53,740 nt of DNA from Fomitopsis serialis (taxonomy: Eukaryota; Basidiomycota; Agaricomycetes; Polyporales; Fomitopsidaceae). Below the pieces are notes generated by a model. That model saw nothing but the letters and a program-made list of their open reading frames with translations, searched no databases and had not been told where the DNA came from. A program made the translations under genes and the position numbers. Each line of letters starts with the position of its first letter. The stretch's first letter is position 1. Positions 26,297-41,032 of the stretch are shown one piece after another. Location: assembly GCF_022376445.1 (NCBI RefSeq), contig NW_025955230.1, forward strand, positions 1-53,740. Reading direction: 5' to 3'.

Positions 26297-27261
26297 GGTA
26301 TGTCAGTCTAGATTACATCCGCCACGACGCCGTTAACTGAAGGCCATGCAGCGTCTTCGCTCACCGGCTCGCCGTGCTACTACCACTGGCCCTCATGTAG
26401 CATATTATACGAGTTACAGTATTTATTGCGTACCAGCGTACTAGCCTAGTCTTTCTTGGATATACATCGTGTCTATCATTCAAACCATCCTGTGCCGCCG
26501 CTTGACCGGTGAACTTTTTGCTGCCGCACATAGCGCCACATTGGACGGGTCGACGTCCGAGACCGCACTGTGCAGGCTCCACGACGCCTATTCAGCAACT
26601 GGGACACACATGCGAGCTGCGTCGACGGAACAGGCAGCACCCGCTTCTTAGTGTCTCGTCTTGACAGACGTCCAACGAGTCGTCCACCGGAGCGCGTATG
26701 TGCTAAGTTCCGATGTTGCAGCCTAGAGGTCCGACAGATGAGATGCGGCGAGGCTGGACGCTGAGATCGATCATACAGCCAACACCCGACACAGATTACT
26801 ACTGACATGTACGACTAGCGCGGACCACCCTCTGTCAAGCGGCTTCTCCGCCTGGCCCTAGTCTCCATTCGGCAGGCTCTGAAGAAAAATCAAGCCTTTC
26901 CGACGGAGCTTCGCACTGCGGCCAGTACAACTTGGAAATGATACATGAATTCCTGTTCAATTCGAGGATGTCCCTTTGACATCTTTTGCTGCATTACATA
27001 CTCGTACATGTGACGCATTACACAAAGGAGGGGAAATTGATGACAACCGCACCAGCGAAAGGAGTTAGACGATGTGGCAGGTATCAAATGCCGGATGCAT
27101 CGTACGCCGGTGTACATGAGAGGACGAGCAGGTAGATCTGTCAGGGCTCACAATGCTACCCACTCTTTTTGTGGTGGATATCATAAGCCAACACCACCGA
27201 CGGACATGAAGAGTTCGCCCTGAATAGTCCCACGTTGCAACCAGATCCACCGGGAGAGAAA
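26297..27261. other. Convergent intergenic region
   Basis: It lies between the 3' ends of the terpene synthase and homocitrate synthase genes. Only short non-family frames are present; no gene is called. Confidence 0.5.
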
Positions 27262-29124
<1,863 letters not shown>

Positions 29125-29255
29125 GCTATTTTGTTTGATCGGAGGTAGTGAGGTCGGTCAGGAGCAGAGAAAGGGGCTGCAGCACTGTGCGGGGGAGGAC
29201 GAGTAAAGAGATGGAGATGGGTGGGCGGCTTCAAAAAGCAGTGATCCATTCAAAT

Positions 29256-29279
29256 TGAGTCATTGAGTCAGGTCACGTG
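29256..29279 (-). promoter_or_regulatory. Two tandem TGAGTCA sites and a CACGTG box upstream of homocitrate synthase
   Basis: TGAGTCA occurs at 29256-29262 and 29264-29270, followed by CACGTG at 29274-29279, about 130-155 bp upstream of the start codon. TGA(C/G)TCA is the binding site of Gcn4/Cpc1 bZIP activators of amino acid synthesis; CACGTG is a bHLH (Cbf1-type) site. Binding is inferred. Confidence 0.65.
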
Positions 29280-30767
29280 CATCTGCTGGACAGTGAGAGT
29301 CATCTCATCACGAGAATGGCAACTGCCCCTCTTGCCACTAGCGCAGATCAGCAATGTACGGTCCGTAATACGCCCATGCCAACACTGCCGTGACAGGAAT
29401 AAGTCTGTAGCTTCCTGTCTTCCACTGCTTTCTCCCGACTCATTTGCTGGCAGTTCCGCTGTCTCACGCATGGATTTTTGCTCTGACCAGTGGCGGCCTG
29501 TTCATTTCATGTTGCCTGGCCGTGGGCCGCCGCTGGTGTCTTCGGCCAGTAGTCCGAGCCGCTTTGTACAGGATAAAACTCTATGCGGGGAAACTGGTTG
29601 TCCCGCAGAGCCGGGCATACTTTCCCCACGCGGGTACCCGGGAACTGAGGTCAATGTCGAACACGGCAGCCCAATTCTTGTCTACCTGCAGTACACCACT
29701 ACACGTAAGTGCAACTGTACTACGGACTGCATTGGATGACGGCAAGTGATGGCCCTTGCACTTCCTAAAGCAGTATGTGATTATATGAAGAGGTGATCAT
29801 AGCGAAGGGAGATGGGCGCCCCTCCCGGACAGATACCATTCTCGATCCATGATCACTCTCGCGACGGCGTTGCTAGTGTGAACCTTGTCTGTATCAGACG
29901 AATACCCCGAAAGCTTTCAGCGAGTCGTTTCTTTATCGTTTTGAATCCCTTTATTGTCCGCGAGGGCCGGGCCTTATGTAGACAAGGCTCTAACACTATG
30001 AGTAAGTACAAATACGTTATGTTAGGTTCAGGCTGGGCAAGAGCTACTTAGTAGGTTTGTACAGTAGGAGGGGGATTAGGGTGTCGAGAAAGTAGTCGCA
30101 GGCATAGTTGTATGTACAGTAGCATCAACGGATGCAAAAAACTCAGTGGACGGTACATACACCGTGACCTTCTTGAGATACTTGAAAATATTCTCTGCAG
30201 GATCTGCAGTCGAGAGCGGTAAGTGCTGTGGCAGTGAGTAGAGTCGTACGGGGCCGGTGATGTCAATCGGAGAAGAGATCGAACCTGGAATTGACGGATC
30301 AATGGGCCTGGGAAGATTGTCAATTGATGGCGGGCCGCCGCGGCGTGCCCTGTGTAGACGACCAGCGTCCCTCAGCCCCGCCTGTTCACAGTCTACGTCC
30401 TAGGAGAGATCAGCCAACCTCTAGGATCTGCTAGCCAACGTCGGACGGAATGATTGCCACAGCACACTGGCATGTAACCCGTTCCCCATCTCAAACGCCG
30501 CTCTGTTGCCGCTCTGAGAACTGGATTTTTCTGAGTTCCACCGGCTTGCAATGAGCGCAGTGTGAACGGGCTCAATGGCGCTTAGTAGCGGGTTATGACA
30601 TGTTGGCAACCTGCTACGCAGCTAGGCTGTGCATTACTCCTGTTTGCGAGCTATTATGTAAAGCACGCCGATCACCTTGTCTACCACTCCTCCACTGACT
30701 GACGCAATCCCCTCGAGGTACATTCGGGTTCTGCGAAGACGAAGCATCTGAGATCTCAACCTGCACG
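29280..30767. other. Divergent intergenic region of about 1.5 kb
   Basis: It separates the promoters of homocitrate synthase and the acyltransferase. Open frames are short and unrecognisable. No gene is called. Confidence 0.5.
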
Positions 30768-32223
30768 ATGTCTCGAGCGACAACTGAGTCGAAATCCGTC
30801 GTCAGGGAAGCAGGTGAGCTGTTTCGTCCTCTCGCCTCGTCTCTTGTGGGCCAACGGTAGCTCCACAGGCATGCTAGAACGATGGCATGTCGCCCGTCAA
30901 AACCTGGGCGTGCTCGGTGCCGTCGTCATCTCCGGACGATACACACGTGCAGATGGGAGCATCCTCCACAAGCCCCTTCTCTACGCAGCTCTGGAGAAGG
31001 TCATACGTAAACACGGAGCCTTGAACGTATGCATAGCAGGTGAAGCGACGCCCACACCTGCTTTCGTTCGCTTGGATCGCATCGACTTGGACGAGGTCGT
31101 CACTTTCGTTGACGGAGACTTGCGCGAGGTCCTTGAGGCCGAAGTTGCCAAGGGATTCGACATGACTCGGCCTCTCTGGCGAATCCTGGTGGTGCCAGAT
31201 GGCACTGTTAACTTCAGCTTCCACCATGTGATCGGGGACGGACAGAGCGGGATCGCCTTCCACCGGACACTGCTCGCCGCTCTGAACGAGATGGGCGAAA
31301 CCTCCCCTCCTCACTCGGCTGTCGTATCAACTTCGGCTAAAGTCACACTTGTGCCACCTATCGAACAGGTCGCGAACCTTCATGTCTCGCCTTTCAGGCT
31401 CATCCGCGAAATCATCAAGATGCTTGTCCCCGCTTCCTGGACCGCGGCCTATTGGGCGTGGACCGGCTATCCCTGTCCATCAGAACGTAAACTCACGGCC
31501 AACCTACGACTCCTGTACCACAAGCCGGAGGCAGCGCATCGCATTTTGCAAGTCTGCAGGGCTCATCAGACGTCGCTGACGGCTCTCATGCACACTTTGG
31601 CAACGCTCATCATCTCCGAGACCCTCGCCGAAGACCCGTCAAATACCGGCAGGTACACTTCCATATCGACATCTATACCTGTCTCCTTGCGCGCGTTCGC
31701 CAAAGCACCCCCGGGCGTGATGTGCAACTATGTCTCGACCCACTTCTCATTCCCTACTCTCATAAAGCGGACGCCATCTACCGATAGATCGTGGCTCAGA
31801 GAGTTCCCCTGGGACAGCACGAGCGAGCTATCGAAAACACTGCGCAAGCAGCAAACAGACTCCGCCGAGAGCTTAGGCATGGTCAAGTTCATCGGGGACT
31901 TCGAAGCATACCACATGAACAAGCTTGGCAAGAAGCGCGACTACACCTTCGAGATCTCCAACGTCGGGCGGTTCCCGGGTGGTGCTGAGACTTCAGGGGG
32001 AGAGACGGGATCGTCGGCGTGGACCCTCGACGGTGTCTATTTTTCGCAGTCGAACCCATCCTCGGGAGGCGCGATTCACGTGAACGTCGCCGGCGATCCA
32101 GCCGGTGGGATCGGAATCTCAGTGAGCTGGGCCGAGGGCGCGATAGACGACACATTCGGAGAGGCCTTCTTCAAGGCATTCAAGGAGGGACTCGAGGAGG
32201 TTGTTCATCATGACATTGCATAG
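30768..32223 (+). CDS. Alcohol acetyltransferase-like acyltransferase (condensation-domain fold)
   Basis: Probable acyl-CoA-dependent O-acyltransferase of the alcohol acetyltransferase (Atf-like) family; acceptor unknown. Exons 30768-30813 and 30869-32223 give 466 aa. The catalytic HHxxxDG motif is HHVIGDGQSG, near residue 140. Before it, LERWHVARQNLGVLGAVVIS and GFDMTRPLWRILVVPDGTVN match the N-terminal lobe of the superfamily. The second lobe is recognisable by YTFEISNVGRFPGG and WTLDGVYFSQSNPSSGGAIH. There is no signal peptide or clear membrane segment. The tiny first exon is chosen because the phase fits (A|GML) and it supplies the only upstream ATG near the conserved region. Such enzymes can decorate secondary metabolites or make acetate esters; the terpene synthase 4.5 kb away is a possible but unproven partner. 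Confidence 0.85.
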
Positions 32224-33107
32224 GCGCGGCGCACGATCGGCGGTAGGTTCCCCATGCTCCCCGCACGCTCTGCTCGGCCGGCTCACGTCTTCCCCCACCA
32301 CGCAGGTAGTCGGCGGGTGTACACTGCTTCCCTTCCTCGGGCTTCCGAGCTTAGACACGTTCTCCCGCCCTCTCCTGACCTAACTACATGGAGTACTTCT
32401 TTGTGACAGGTGATGCCTGTGTGTCCTACCGAGTTGATCTCGGAGGTTTCTCGAACTAATTAGTGACCCTGGTTAGTGCTGTGCTGATGCCCACATTCGG
32501 ACCTATAGACACCTGCATTGTACGCGACGGGGCGATCTAATCATCCCTCGAGAATCATTGCTATTGTGCCGACCGATCAGTCGCTCCCGCTTCGATTGCA
32601 CAAGCATCAAACGACAACATAACGAACGCATCAGCACAGTGATTTGTTTTATCCGACATAAACTCTGCACGCGGCGTCGGAGACTTTGAACGGTTGATCC
32701 CTCGTGTCCTTCAGCAGCTGCACGAAGACCTCAGGAGGAAGTGGCTCCACTTCATAGACGACCCCGTGTCAAATGCGACTCGGAGGGAGTACGGCTGGAG
32801 TACCCGCATTACAAGCATTCGTGTCAGATTAACTCTGATATAGCCGTCTTCTAGCTCCAGAAGACAGTACATTGGAGCTTCGGGAGCACCTCACGTCTTC
32901 CCTGGGCAGGAAGTCCATGAACGCAATCATCTCCTATGAAGGGCATGCGGAAACCGCGTGCGTCGACCGCAGACCGAACTATATTGGTCTGTCTGAGAAT
33001 CACAATCAACAAGTACAACGCACAGTGTTATCCAAACAGAACCGTACAACTCATAATAAATACAGCATCCGGCCAACGCATGGCGCGCACCCAACGCGTC
33101 TTCCCAA
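32224..33107. other. Convergent intergenic region
   Basis: It lies between the 3' ends of the acyltransferase and the CBL-mevalonate kinase gene. It is more AT-rich than the genes, with no recognisable frame. Confidence 0.55.
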
Positions 33108-36100
33108 CTACACGTACATCCAACGCCCAAGGTCCTCTGCCCATCCTGGCAGAGAGCCGGCGTCGACGCCCCGGAAGTTCTCCTTGAGCGACTTGCGCGC
33201 CGAAGGCACAGCATGTGAATCGTCCTGGAAAGGAGTCTCGGGAGGCGTGGCCAGACCAGCCTCGTCGTACTCCTTGTTGTATGGCGAGAGGATGCCGAGG
33301 CCAGACCCGCCGACGGACGTCGTGTAGGTCCTGAAGCTAGCGTCCTCAAGCGCGGAGACCAAGGCCTGCAGGGCTGTGTCGCTGAAATCTGTAGGACTTC
33401 TGTGAGCTTCGTTCATTATTGTCAGCGGGATGCGACTTGCCGTCTGGGACAAGCGTGACCGCGCATCCACCACCGCCGGCACCAGTGAGCTTCGTGCTCA
33501 GGCCAAACTGGTCGGCGGCAGTAGTCGACCGAATGAGCTCAAGCGACGGGTGCGATACGCCCAGTGACACCAAGTGGGCATGGTTTTCATTGATCAATGC
33601 CTACAAAGAGGTCACTTAACTGTTTCACCCAAGGGGAGTAAATGTCGTACCGAGAGTGCGTCAAGCAAAGACGATCGAGGTAGCTCAGGATCAGCCAGAG
33701 CTCGACGTGCCTCATCGCTGATAGCTTGGATGGCATCCATGATCTTGTTGATGACCTCGGGCTCCTGATGATAAAAACACCTGTAAGTCATACCATCTCC
33801 GGGCGATTAAGGGCACTCACCTCCGCCTTCTTCAAGGCGACGCCCGCCACAAGCTTCTTCGTATCACGCGGGACCCTCGAGTCAACAAGCAGGAAGCGCA
33901 GCGACTTGAAGCTGACGACAAGCACAGGGAACAAGGGTCAGCACCTCCTTCGCCTTTAATTCATGCACCACTCACCCTTGAATCTGCTCCATCCCGCTCT
34001 TCTTCCCGAACCCAGGACGCGTATACGCCAACGCCCCACCAAACACGGCCACCGAGTTGTCGACGCCGCTTGGGTTCCCGTGTAGCACCTTCTCAGCGAC
34101 GAACGCCCAGCGGTTCACCTCCTCAGCGGTGTCTGGCGGTATAGCACGACGACCCTGATGCGACATGTGCAGGTGTCCCGGGTCGTCCGCGCCCGCAGGA
34201 CGCGTCGGAGCCGGGAGGGGCGGGATCTTGATACGCTGGTGCAGGAGCAAGAGCGCCGTAGCGATGCACGCAGAGTATGACGCAGATGACCCAAGACCCG
34301 CGCCGACAGGGAGGGTCGAGCGCACAGCAAAGTTGAACGACGGCCTCTCGCCGCCATGCGCCATCATCATGTACAGGTACAAGAATGCGATGCCAGCTGC
34401 GTGCGCGCCCTTAGGTATCTCTGACGGCGCTGGGAGCGCACGGGCAACGATGGCATCCACGAGCTTCTGGTCGAGCAAGTCCGTATGATGCTCTCCTGGT
34501 AGCACCGGCGTGACGGCGTCCCAGGGAAGGTCGTCCAGGTCCCACTCGTGGACGTAATCGCCGATGTCCGTCATCTGAAGCGACAGCTTGTTATCGTGTC
34601 GGGGCGACGTCACGCCGTAGCAGCGGAGATCCACCGACGCTGCGATCGCCGTCTGCGGGTGGGCATCCGAATCAGTCGGGGCTAGCAAAGTGCGAGAGTG
34701 GCTGACGTACGACTCCATGCACGACCGCGTGCTCGCCGAAAAGGATGACTTTGCCCGGGGCGCTGACGAACCACTCCCGGTCTTCCCTGGGCCTGTTCGT
34801 GAGCGACTGGTTGAAGGCAAGCTTCTCGACGGCGCGGCTGATGGGGTTCGGCAGGCGGACATACTCATCCGCGGCATACGTGATGGCGCCGGCTCCCATA
34901 AGAGCGTGCTGTAGGTCGTCCAGGAGATCCGCAGGGTCCTCGATGCCAACGCACAGGCGAATCAGGTCCTCAGGAAGACCGCGAGCGGCGCGCGTAGCAG
35001 GGTCGATGGACGCATGCCTTGTGACGAGCAGTGAGACCGGGGATTTCGCGATGCAGATAACGAAGGGACTCACGACATAACGCAGGGCATGCTGATGAGG
35101 CTGTTGACGCAGCCGAAGCTAACACTGATCCCCCACAGACGAGTAGCACCGACAATGCGCTCGCTGAGCTCCTTGTCACCGGTCTCAAATGAGAGCACGG
35201 CGCCGTAACCTATTGAATGGCGTGAGTTGAGATGACTAACAGACCGACTGAACACACGCACCATCAGCGATGCGCTCGTGGATTTCCCTGCCAGGGTGGT
35301 TTGGTAGGCCAGGATAGTGCGTGACGAAGCCAAGGCGGGAGAGAAGCTGGGCGACGAGCATAGCGGTCGACTGCTGACGGTCCATTCTGATAGCAAGTGT
35401 TTTGACACCCCGCAGGAGCAGGAAGGAGTCGAAGGGCGTAAGAGCATTCCCAACCGAGTTGATCATGAACGCAATTTGCTGTAGTGCCCATGTAAGTAGA
35501 CAGAACCAATAGCACGAAGAAGGTGTGTATATACCTTGCCGAGGTCGTCTCGGTTGCAGGTAATGATCCCAGCCATGAGATCATGATGTCCGCTAAGGTA
35601 CTTGGTCGCACTGTCATAGACGATGTCCGCACCGTGCTCGAGCGGACGCTGGAGGTACGGGCTCATCATCGTGTTGTCCACCACGATGACCGCATCCTGG
35701 CACTTCTCTTTCACCATAGCGCTGATCCGCGCAATGTCCACAATCTTCAATAGTGGGTTCGTAGGTGTCTCCAGCAGTACCATAGCGACCTTGGGGGTGA
35801 GGTGAGGCACAAGGGTGGTGGGGTCGGTCGTGTCGACATGGTGCACTGTGATGCCCATGTGCGTGCGCAGGTAGGTGAGGAGACGGTGCGTGCCGCCGTA
35901 GATGTCATCTCCGGCGATGAGCTCATCCCCGGGCTTGAGAATGCGGGTGATGATGTCAAGACAGGCCATGCCGGAGGAAACAGCGAAAGCATGTTCAGCT
36001 GAGGAGATCTTGGCAATGTGGTGTTCTATGGGGGTGCAGTTGGAGGGGTATAATCAGACATCGCACAAGCAGCAGACGCGAGAGAACAGCGCAGTTCACA

Positions 36101-36393
36101 CTCTCGCGTACAACACAAGGTGCATTCCACTCACCCAAATGAGTCCTAGTGGGGTTCCCACTCCGGGTATAGTCATACTGTCCACCTACACCCTTGAAGG
36201 TCGCCGTCTGGTAGATTGGTACACTGGAGCTCCCATGCTGGTCCTTATGGTCCGCGTTGGGGGTCTCCACCGTCGCACACAGCGTCGAGAATCTATAGGG
36301 CTGCCTCGCGCGGGGCAGTGACGGCGACTCCGGCTCAGGCGTCGGGAGGTCCTCAGGCATCCTGAGCTTGTGCGGCGTTCCGTCTGCAGACAT
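33108..36393 (-). CDS. Cystathionine beta-lyase fused in frame to mevalonate kinase
   Basis: The N-terminal two fifths of the gene encode a PLP-dependent cystathionine beta-lyase, which makes homocysteine from cystathionine. Visible are SSVPIYQTATFKGVGGQYDY, TRSGNPTR, FAVSSGMACLDI, ELIAGDDIYGGTHRLLTYL, the PLP lysine in DSATKYLSGHHD, IGNALTPFDSFLLLRGVKTL and GATRLWGISVSFGCVNSLIS. After the last CBL intron the frame reads SHASIDP, then LIRLCVGIEDPADLLDDL, a linker of about 40 residues, and directly VSAPGKVILFGEHAVVHG. That is GHMP motif 1 of mevalonate kinase, which phosphorylates mevalonate. Motif 2 (LPVGAGLGSSASYSA) and motif 3 (LTGAGGGGCAVTLVPD) follow, so the kinase is complete. There is no stop codon and no methionine for a separate kinase start between the halves, except one inside the CBL C-terminus (LMGAGAI). 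Stop is at 33108-33110. Fusion versus unresolved mRNA processing needs transcripts. Confidence 0.88.
34838..34879 (-). other. Possible optional 42 bp intron in the CBL-kinase linker
   Basis: In the linker the minus strand reads GTATGC...CCATCAG over 42 bp, a multiple of three without a stop. Splicing or retaining it leaves the two enzyme domains in the same frame. Confidence 0.35.
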
Positions 36394-36643
36394 AGTGGAC
36401 GGACAAACAGTCGTGCAGCGGAGAAGGGAGACAGTGACGATAAGACAAAGGCGGTGGGATGACTCGTTTTAATGCTTCCCGCTGTGAGATGGTGTCGGGT
36501 GAGCAAAGTGGTTTTAGCGGGGCAGTCGAGCCATTCTGCAATACATGCCCTCCCGATCACGTGTGACGTCGATCGCGCAATCGCGCGTCCTCAACGCGCT
36601 CCCATGATCGCGCTCTCCTCCACCGCGTCTACACCTGACCGCC
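36394..36643. promoter_or_regulatory. Divergent promoter of CBL-mevalonate kinase and Vps71
   Basis: This is a 250 bp region between start codons. It contains ATGACTCGT at 36459-36467 (one base off the Gcn4 palindrome ATGACTCAT) on the CBL side and a CACGTG box at 36558-36563. Both fit control of a methionine gene by amino-acid regulators, which is inference. Confidence 0.5.
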
Positions 36644-37308
36644 ATGGCTCCGCGAAGACAACGTGGGTACTCTCTCAGGTCTCGTGTGTCTCATATGCTC
36701 AAATACGGTGGCAGACAGCACAACGCCAGACACAAGTAGCTGCGTCGTACCTCGACCCAGAGGTCATCGCAAAGCGCACGAAGCGCCATCTCGATGAGCT
36801 CGAGGTACGCGCCAGATTGTCTCCTCATCCTACACCTATTCAAACGCTTGCAACTCCAGAAATCAAACTACGCGGAACAGTCTGCCGGCCTCGAAGATGA
36901 CGACGACGCCCCGGGCGGCCGCTCCGTGAAGGGCAAGGCGCGCCAATTCGTCATCTCCGACAAACGCGAGTGGCCGGGTATGCCCAAAAAGAAGTCGAGC
37001 CACAACGTCCGCACGGCCGTGCTCTACAAGAAGAATCTGGAGAAGCTCATCGACGAGTCCGTGAGTGTTCATCCAAGCGACCCCCTAAGCCATGGTTCAC
37101 GGTGACTCAGGGCATCGCGAATTACCCGCCCGAGGTGCCCACATATCTCAGTGCTGCAGCACCTCCGCCACGGGAACCTCCACGCCTGATTTGTTCGGTT
37201 TGTGGGTATTGGGGCAAGTACAAGTGCAGGAAGTGCGCAATGCCCTACTGTGACCTCAACTGCGAGGGCGTGCACAACGAGACACGCTGCGAACGCCGGG
37301 TCATGTAG
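36644..37308 (+). CDS. VPS71: HIT-type zinc finger protein Vps71/ZNHIT1, SWR1 complex subunit
   Basis: Subunit of the SWR1 chromatin remodeller that deposits H2A.Z. Exons 36644-36662, 36719-36804, 36860-37060 and 37111-37308 give 167 aa. The N-terminus is MAPRRQPQRQTQVAASYLDP, followed by a basic helix (RTKRHLDELE), an acidic patch (LEDDDD) and KREWPGMPKKKSSHNVRTAV. The C-terminal HIT finger is CSVCGYWGKYKCRKCAMPYC, DLNCEGVHNETRC: eight Cys/His ligands in the expected order. The first exon is only 19 bp; its phase-1 junction to an exon starting after ACAG is the only one found that keeps the frame of the conserved helix. Confidence 0.92.
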
Positions 37309-37677
37309 GTCTGGCGACGGCAGCATATGCCTTGTCGCACAGTCGAGAGTTCCCCCCGTTGCAAGCTGCGGGATGGACTGTTGCAGGGTTCACATGACGA
37401 TATCTCGAGGTGATGAGAAATCCCGGACGCCCACTCTGCGCGTTCACCAAGCAGCTGCCACCATTCAAGAGGTGGCTTGTCTATTGCGGCCGTAGCTCTC
37501 GCTTTTCTGTGATACAGCGCAGTATCACTTAATGAATGTGCATTGAAGAGACGAGAGGATTACTTTGCTAATCAGGAACGAAGGTGGAAAACGAGCGCTG
37601 TGTAATATCTAGCCATGTTGAAGACGTGATAGATAACCTCGTTTATACGACAGTTGGGTAGTCGTTCCATATACTTC
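37309..37677. other. Convergent intergenic region
   Basis: It lies between the ends of Vps71 and the homoserine O-acetyltransferase gene. AT-rich, with nothing recognisable. Confidence 0.5.
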
Positions 37678-39122
<1,445 letters not shown>

Positions 39123-39445
39123 AGAACGGTCAAGTTTCTTCGCTGTGCACGCTCGTCGACGTTCGATGGTTGTCCGAGTAACTCGGAGTAGTAAGAGTAG
39201 TAGTTGAGTGGTGCTTTGCGAGACGGGATGCTATACGAGCTTGGTCTGATCTCTACCGTCCAATGGCCTATGGCTCATATTACGGAAGGGCTGGGAGCAG
39301 TGCGCGAGCAGCGAGTCTTGAGACTCTGGGGAGGAGGACGCAGGTGAGTGACGAGGCGCGCGATGGAGTCACTTCGATGGGAAATCTGTGAATTTGACGA
39401 TCAGCCCATTCGCGGGCCGCGGAAGCCCGATCACAGTCAAATTCA
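39123..39445. promoter_or_regulatory. Divergent promoter of MET2 and the SDR gene
   Basis: This 323 bp region separates two start codons. One CCAAT box lies at about 39260. I see no perfect Gcn4 or CACGTG site, unlike the other two amino-acid gene promoters here. Confidence 0.4.
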
Positions 39446-40556
39446 ATGTTGCCCTTCGCCTCCCGCATCCACCTCGGCACGGGTTCTGTCCTCGCCATCG
39501 CCCTCTCGCTGCTCTTCGTCTCTCGCAGGCTCTTGCGACGCGCGAGTCGCACGAAGAAGGTCAGGAGAGAGGATGAGCGGGTCGTCATCCTGGGAGCGTC
39601 GAGCGGCATCGGACGCGCCCTAGCACACGAGTATGCACGCAAAGGCGCGCGAGTGTGCGTTACCGCTCGCAGGCACGATGAGCTGAAGAAGGTCGTCGAC
39701 GAGTGCAAGGCACTGCAGCACACTGCAGTCGTCGCTGATCACAAAGACGCAACAGTACTCAGTGTTGCTGCGGACTTCACAAACGTGGACGACATGGTCC
39801 ACTTGCGGGACGTGTTAGAGCATGGTACGCCTGACCGTCGCATCCGTCAGTGCGGTATCGATACTATGGTGATGCATCAGATTGGAGCGGGCTTGACACG
39901 CTAGTTGTCTGCGCGGGCGTGAGCGCACTTCGACCGTTGATGGAGGTTGCCGGCCTCGAGCGAGATGGGCGGTCGTTCACTCCCTCACAAGCGACGACGG
40001 AAGGCATCATACACACAGTAGACGTCGCAAGCAAGGCTGTGAACGTCAACTACTTTGGACCACTTGTGTCTGCCGTCACACTGGTGCGTCACTCTGCAGC
40101 TCCGCATGCTCACCAACGTTCATAGCGTGCCTGCAGCTTCCACTCCTCCAGCGTAGCTCCCCCTCACCCTCCGTCCTCCTGTTGTCCTCTCTCGCTGCCC
40201 TCGTCCCCGCTCCCACACGCGCCCTCTACGGCTCCTCCAAAGCCGCCTCACTCATGCTCTACCAATCCCTCGCCATCGAGCACCCGGCCGTCACCTTCTC
40301 CTTCGCCATCCCCGCCACCGTCCGCGGCGATTTCCGCGCGTCCGCCGTTGATGGCGGATCTGTGCGTGAGGCGAATCCCAACACACATGGTGCGAGGCCG
40401 GAGGATGTTGCACGGAGGTGCGTACAGGCTGTGGACGCGGGGGAGAAGTTTGTGTGGATACCATATATGTTCAGCAAGCTCGGGCAGCTCTTATATTGGG
40501 TCTTCCCGGGCTTCGTAGAGGGAATGGCGAGTAAGAAGTACAACTTCGCTGCATGA
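39446..40556 (+). CDS. Membrane-anchored short-chain dehydrogenase/reductase (DHRS7/11-beta-HSD1-like)
   Basis: NAD(P)-dependent oxidoreductase; substrate unknown. The N-terminus has one hydrophobic anchor (SVLAIALSLLFVS) followed by a basic cluster (RRLLRRASRTKK), so the enzyme probably sits on the ER or another endomembrane. The cofactor motif is ILGASSGIGRALAHEYARKG, then VCVTARRHDEL. After intron 1 (LEH|DWSGLD) comes LVVCAGVS (NAG-like motif, here with Cys-Ala-Gly) and after intron 2 VLLLSSLAALVPAPTRALYG followed by SSKAA, giving the Ser and the YxxxK pair. The C-terminus FSKLGQLLYWVFPGFVEGMA is hydrophobic, as in relatives that peripherally insert in membranes. The Ala in CAG in place of the usual NxAG is a small deviation. 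Confidence 0.9.
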
Positions 40557-41032
40557 TCGTATGTAATATATAGGATGCATGGCCACAGAATCCACTGGGT
40601 GCATACTGCCTACACACGGATTTGCCCTCCCTTACAACAAGATAACCTCGCGAGATGCGGTGCCATACGATTGTGCACTGTCTGGGATGGCACGGACCAC
40701 CAACTGCATGAAATGAAGACGGCGATCACATCTATTGCAATGGTGCTTCGGCATCAAGAATCCGTATTGTATCATAATATGTGGCTAGAACGAGGGCTAA
40801 GTGGCTACAGTGGTGTGAGGATGCAAAGGACAAGAGCATGGGGCGACATCATTACGAGGAGCAAGCAGCGATAGAAGATATGCTGTACATAGTGTGCGTA
40901 GCAGTGGTGTCATGAGACAAAAACAAGGGGGTATGCCCGAGAATACTATATAGGATGAGCAATGCGACAGGGATGGATACCGATGTGACGGTGTACGTCT
41001 TCGCCAATAGACATTCGAGTAGGATAGGGCCT
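40557..41032. other. Convergent intergenic region
   Basis: It lies between the SDR and histidine kinase 3' ends. No gene is visible. Confidence 0.5.

Noticed and set aside
34672..35073. Idea that the lyase and kinase are two overlapping genes with the kinase starting at the methionine in LMGAGAI
   Set aside because: This start would lie inside the lyase's conserved C-terminal helix, and the lyase would then have no stop codon of its own; a single fused product is simpler.
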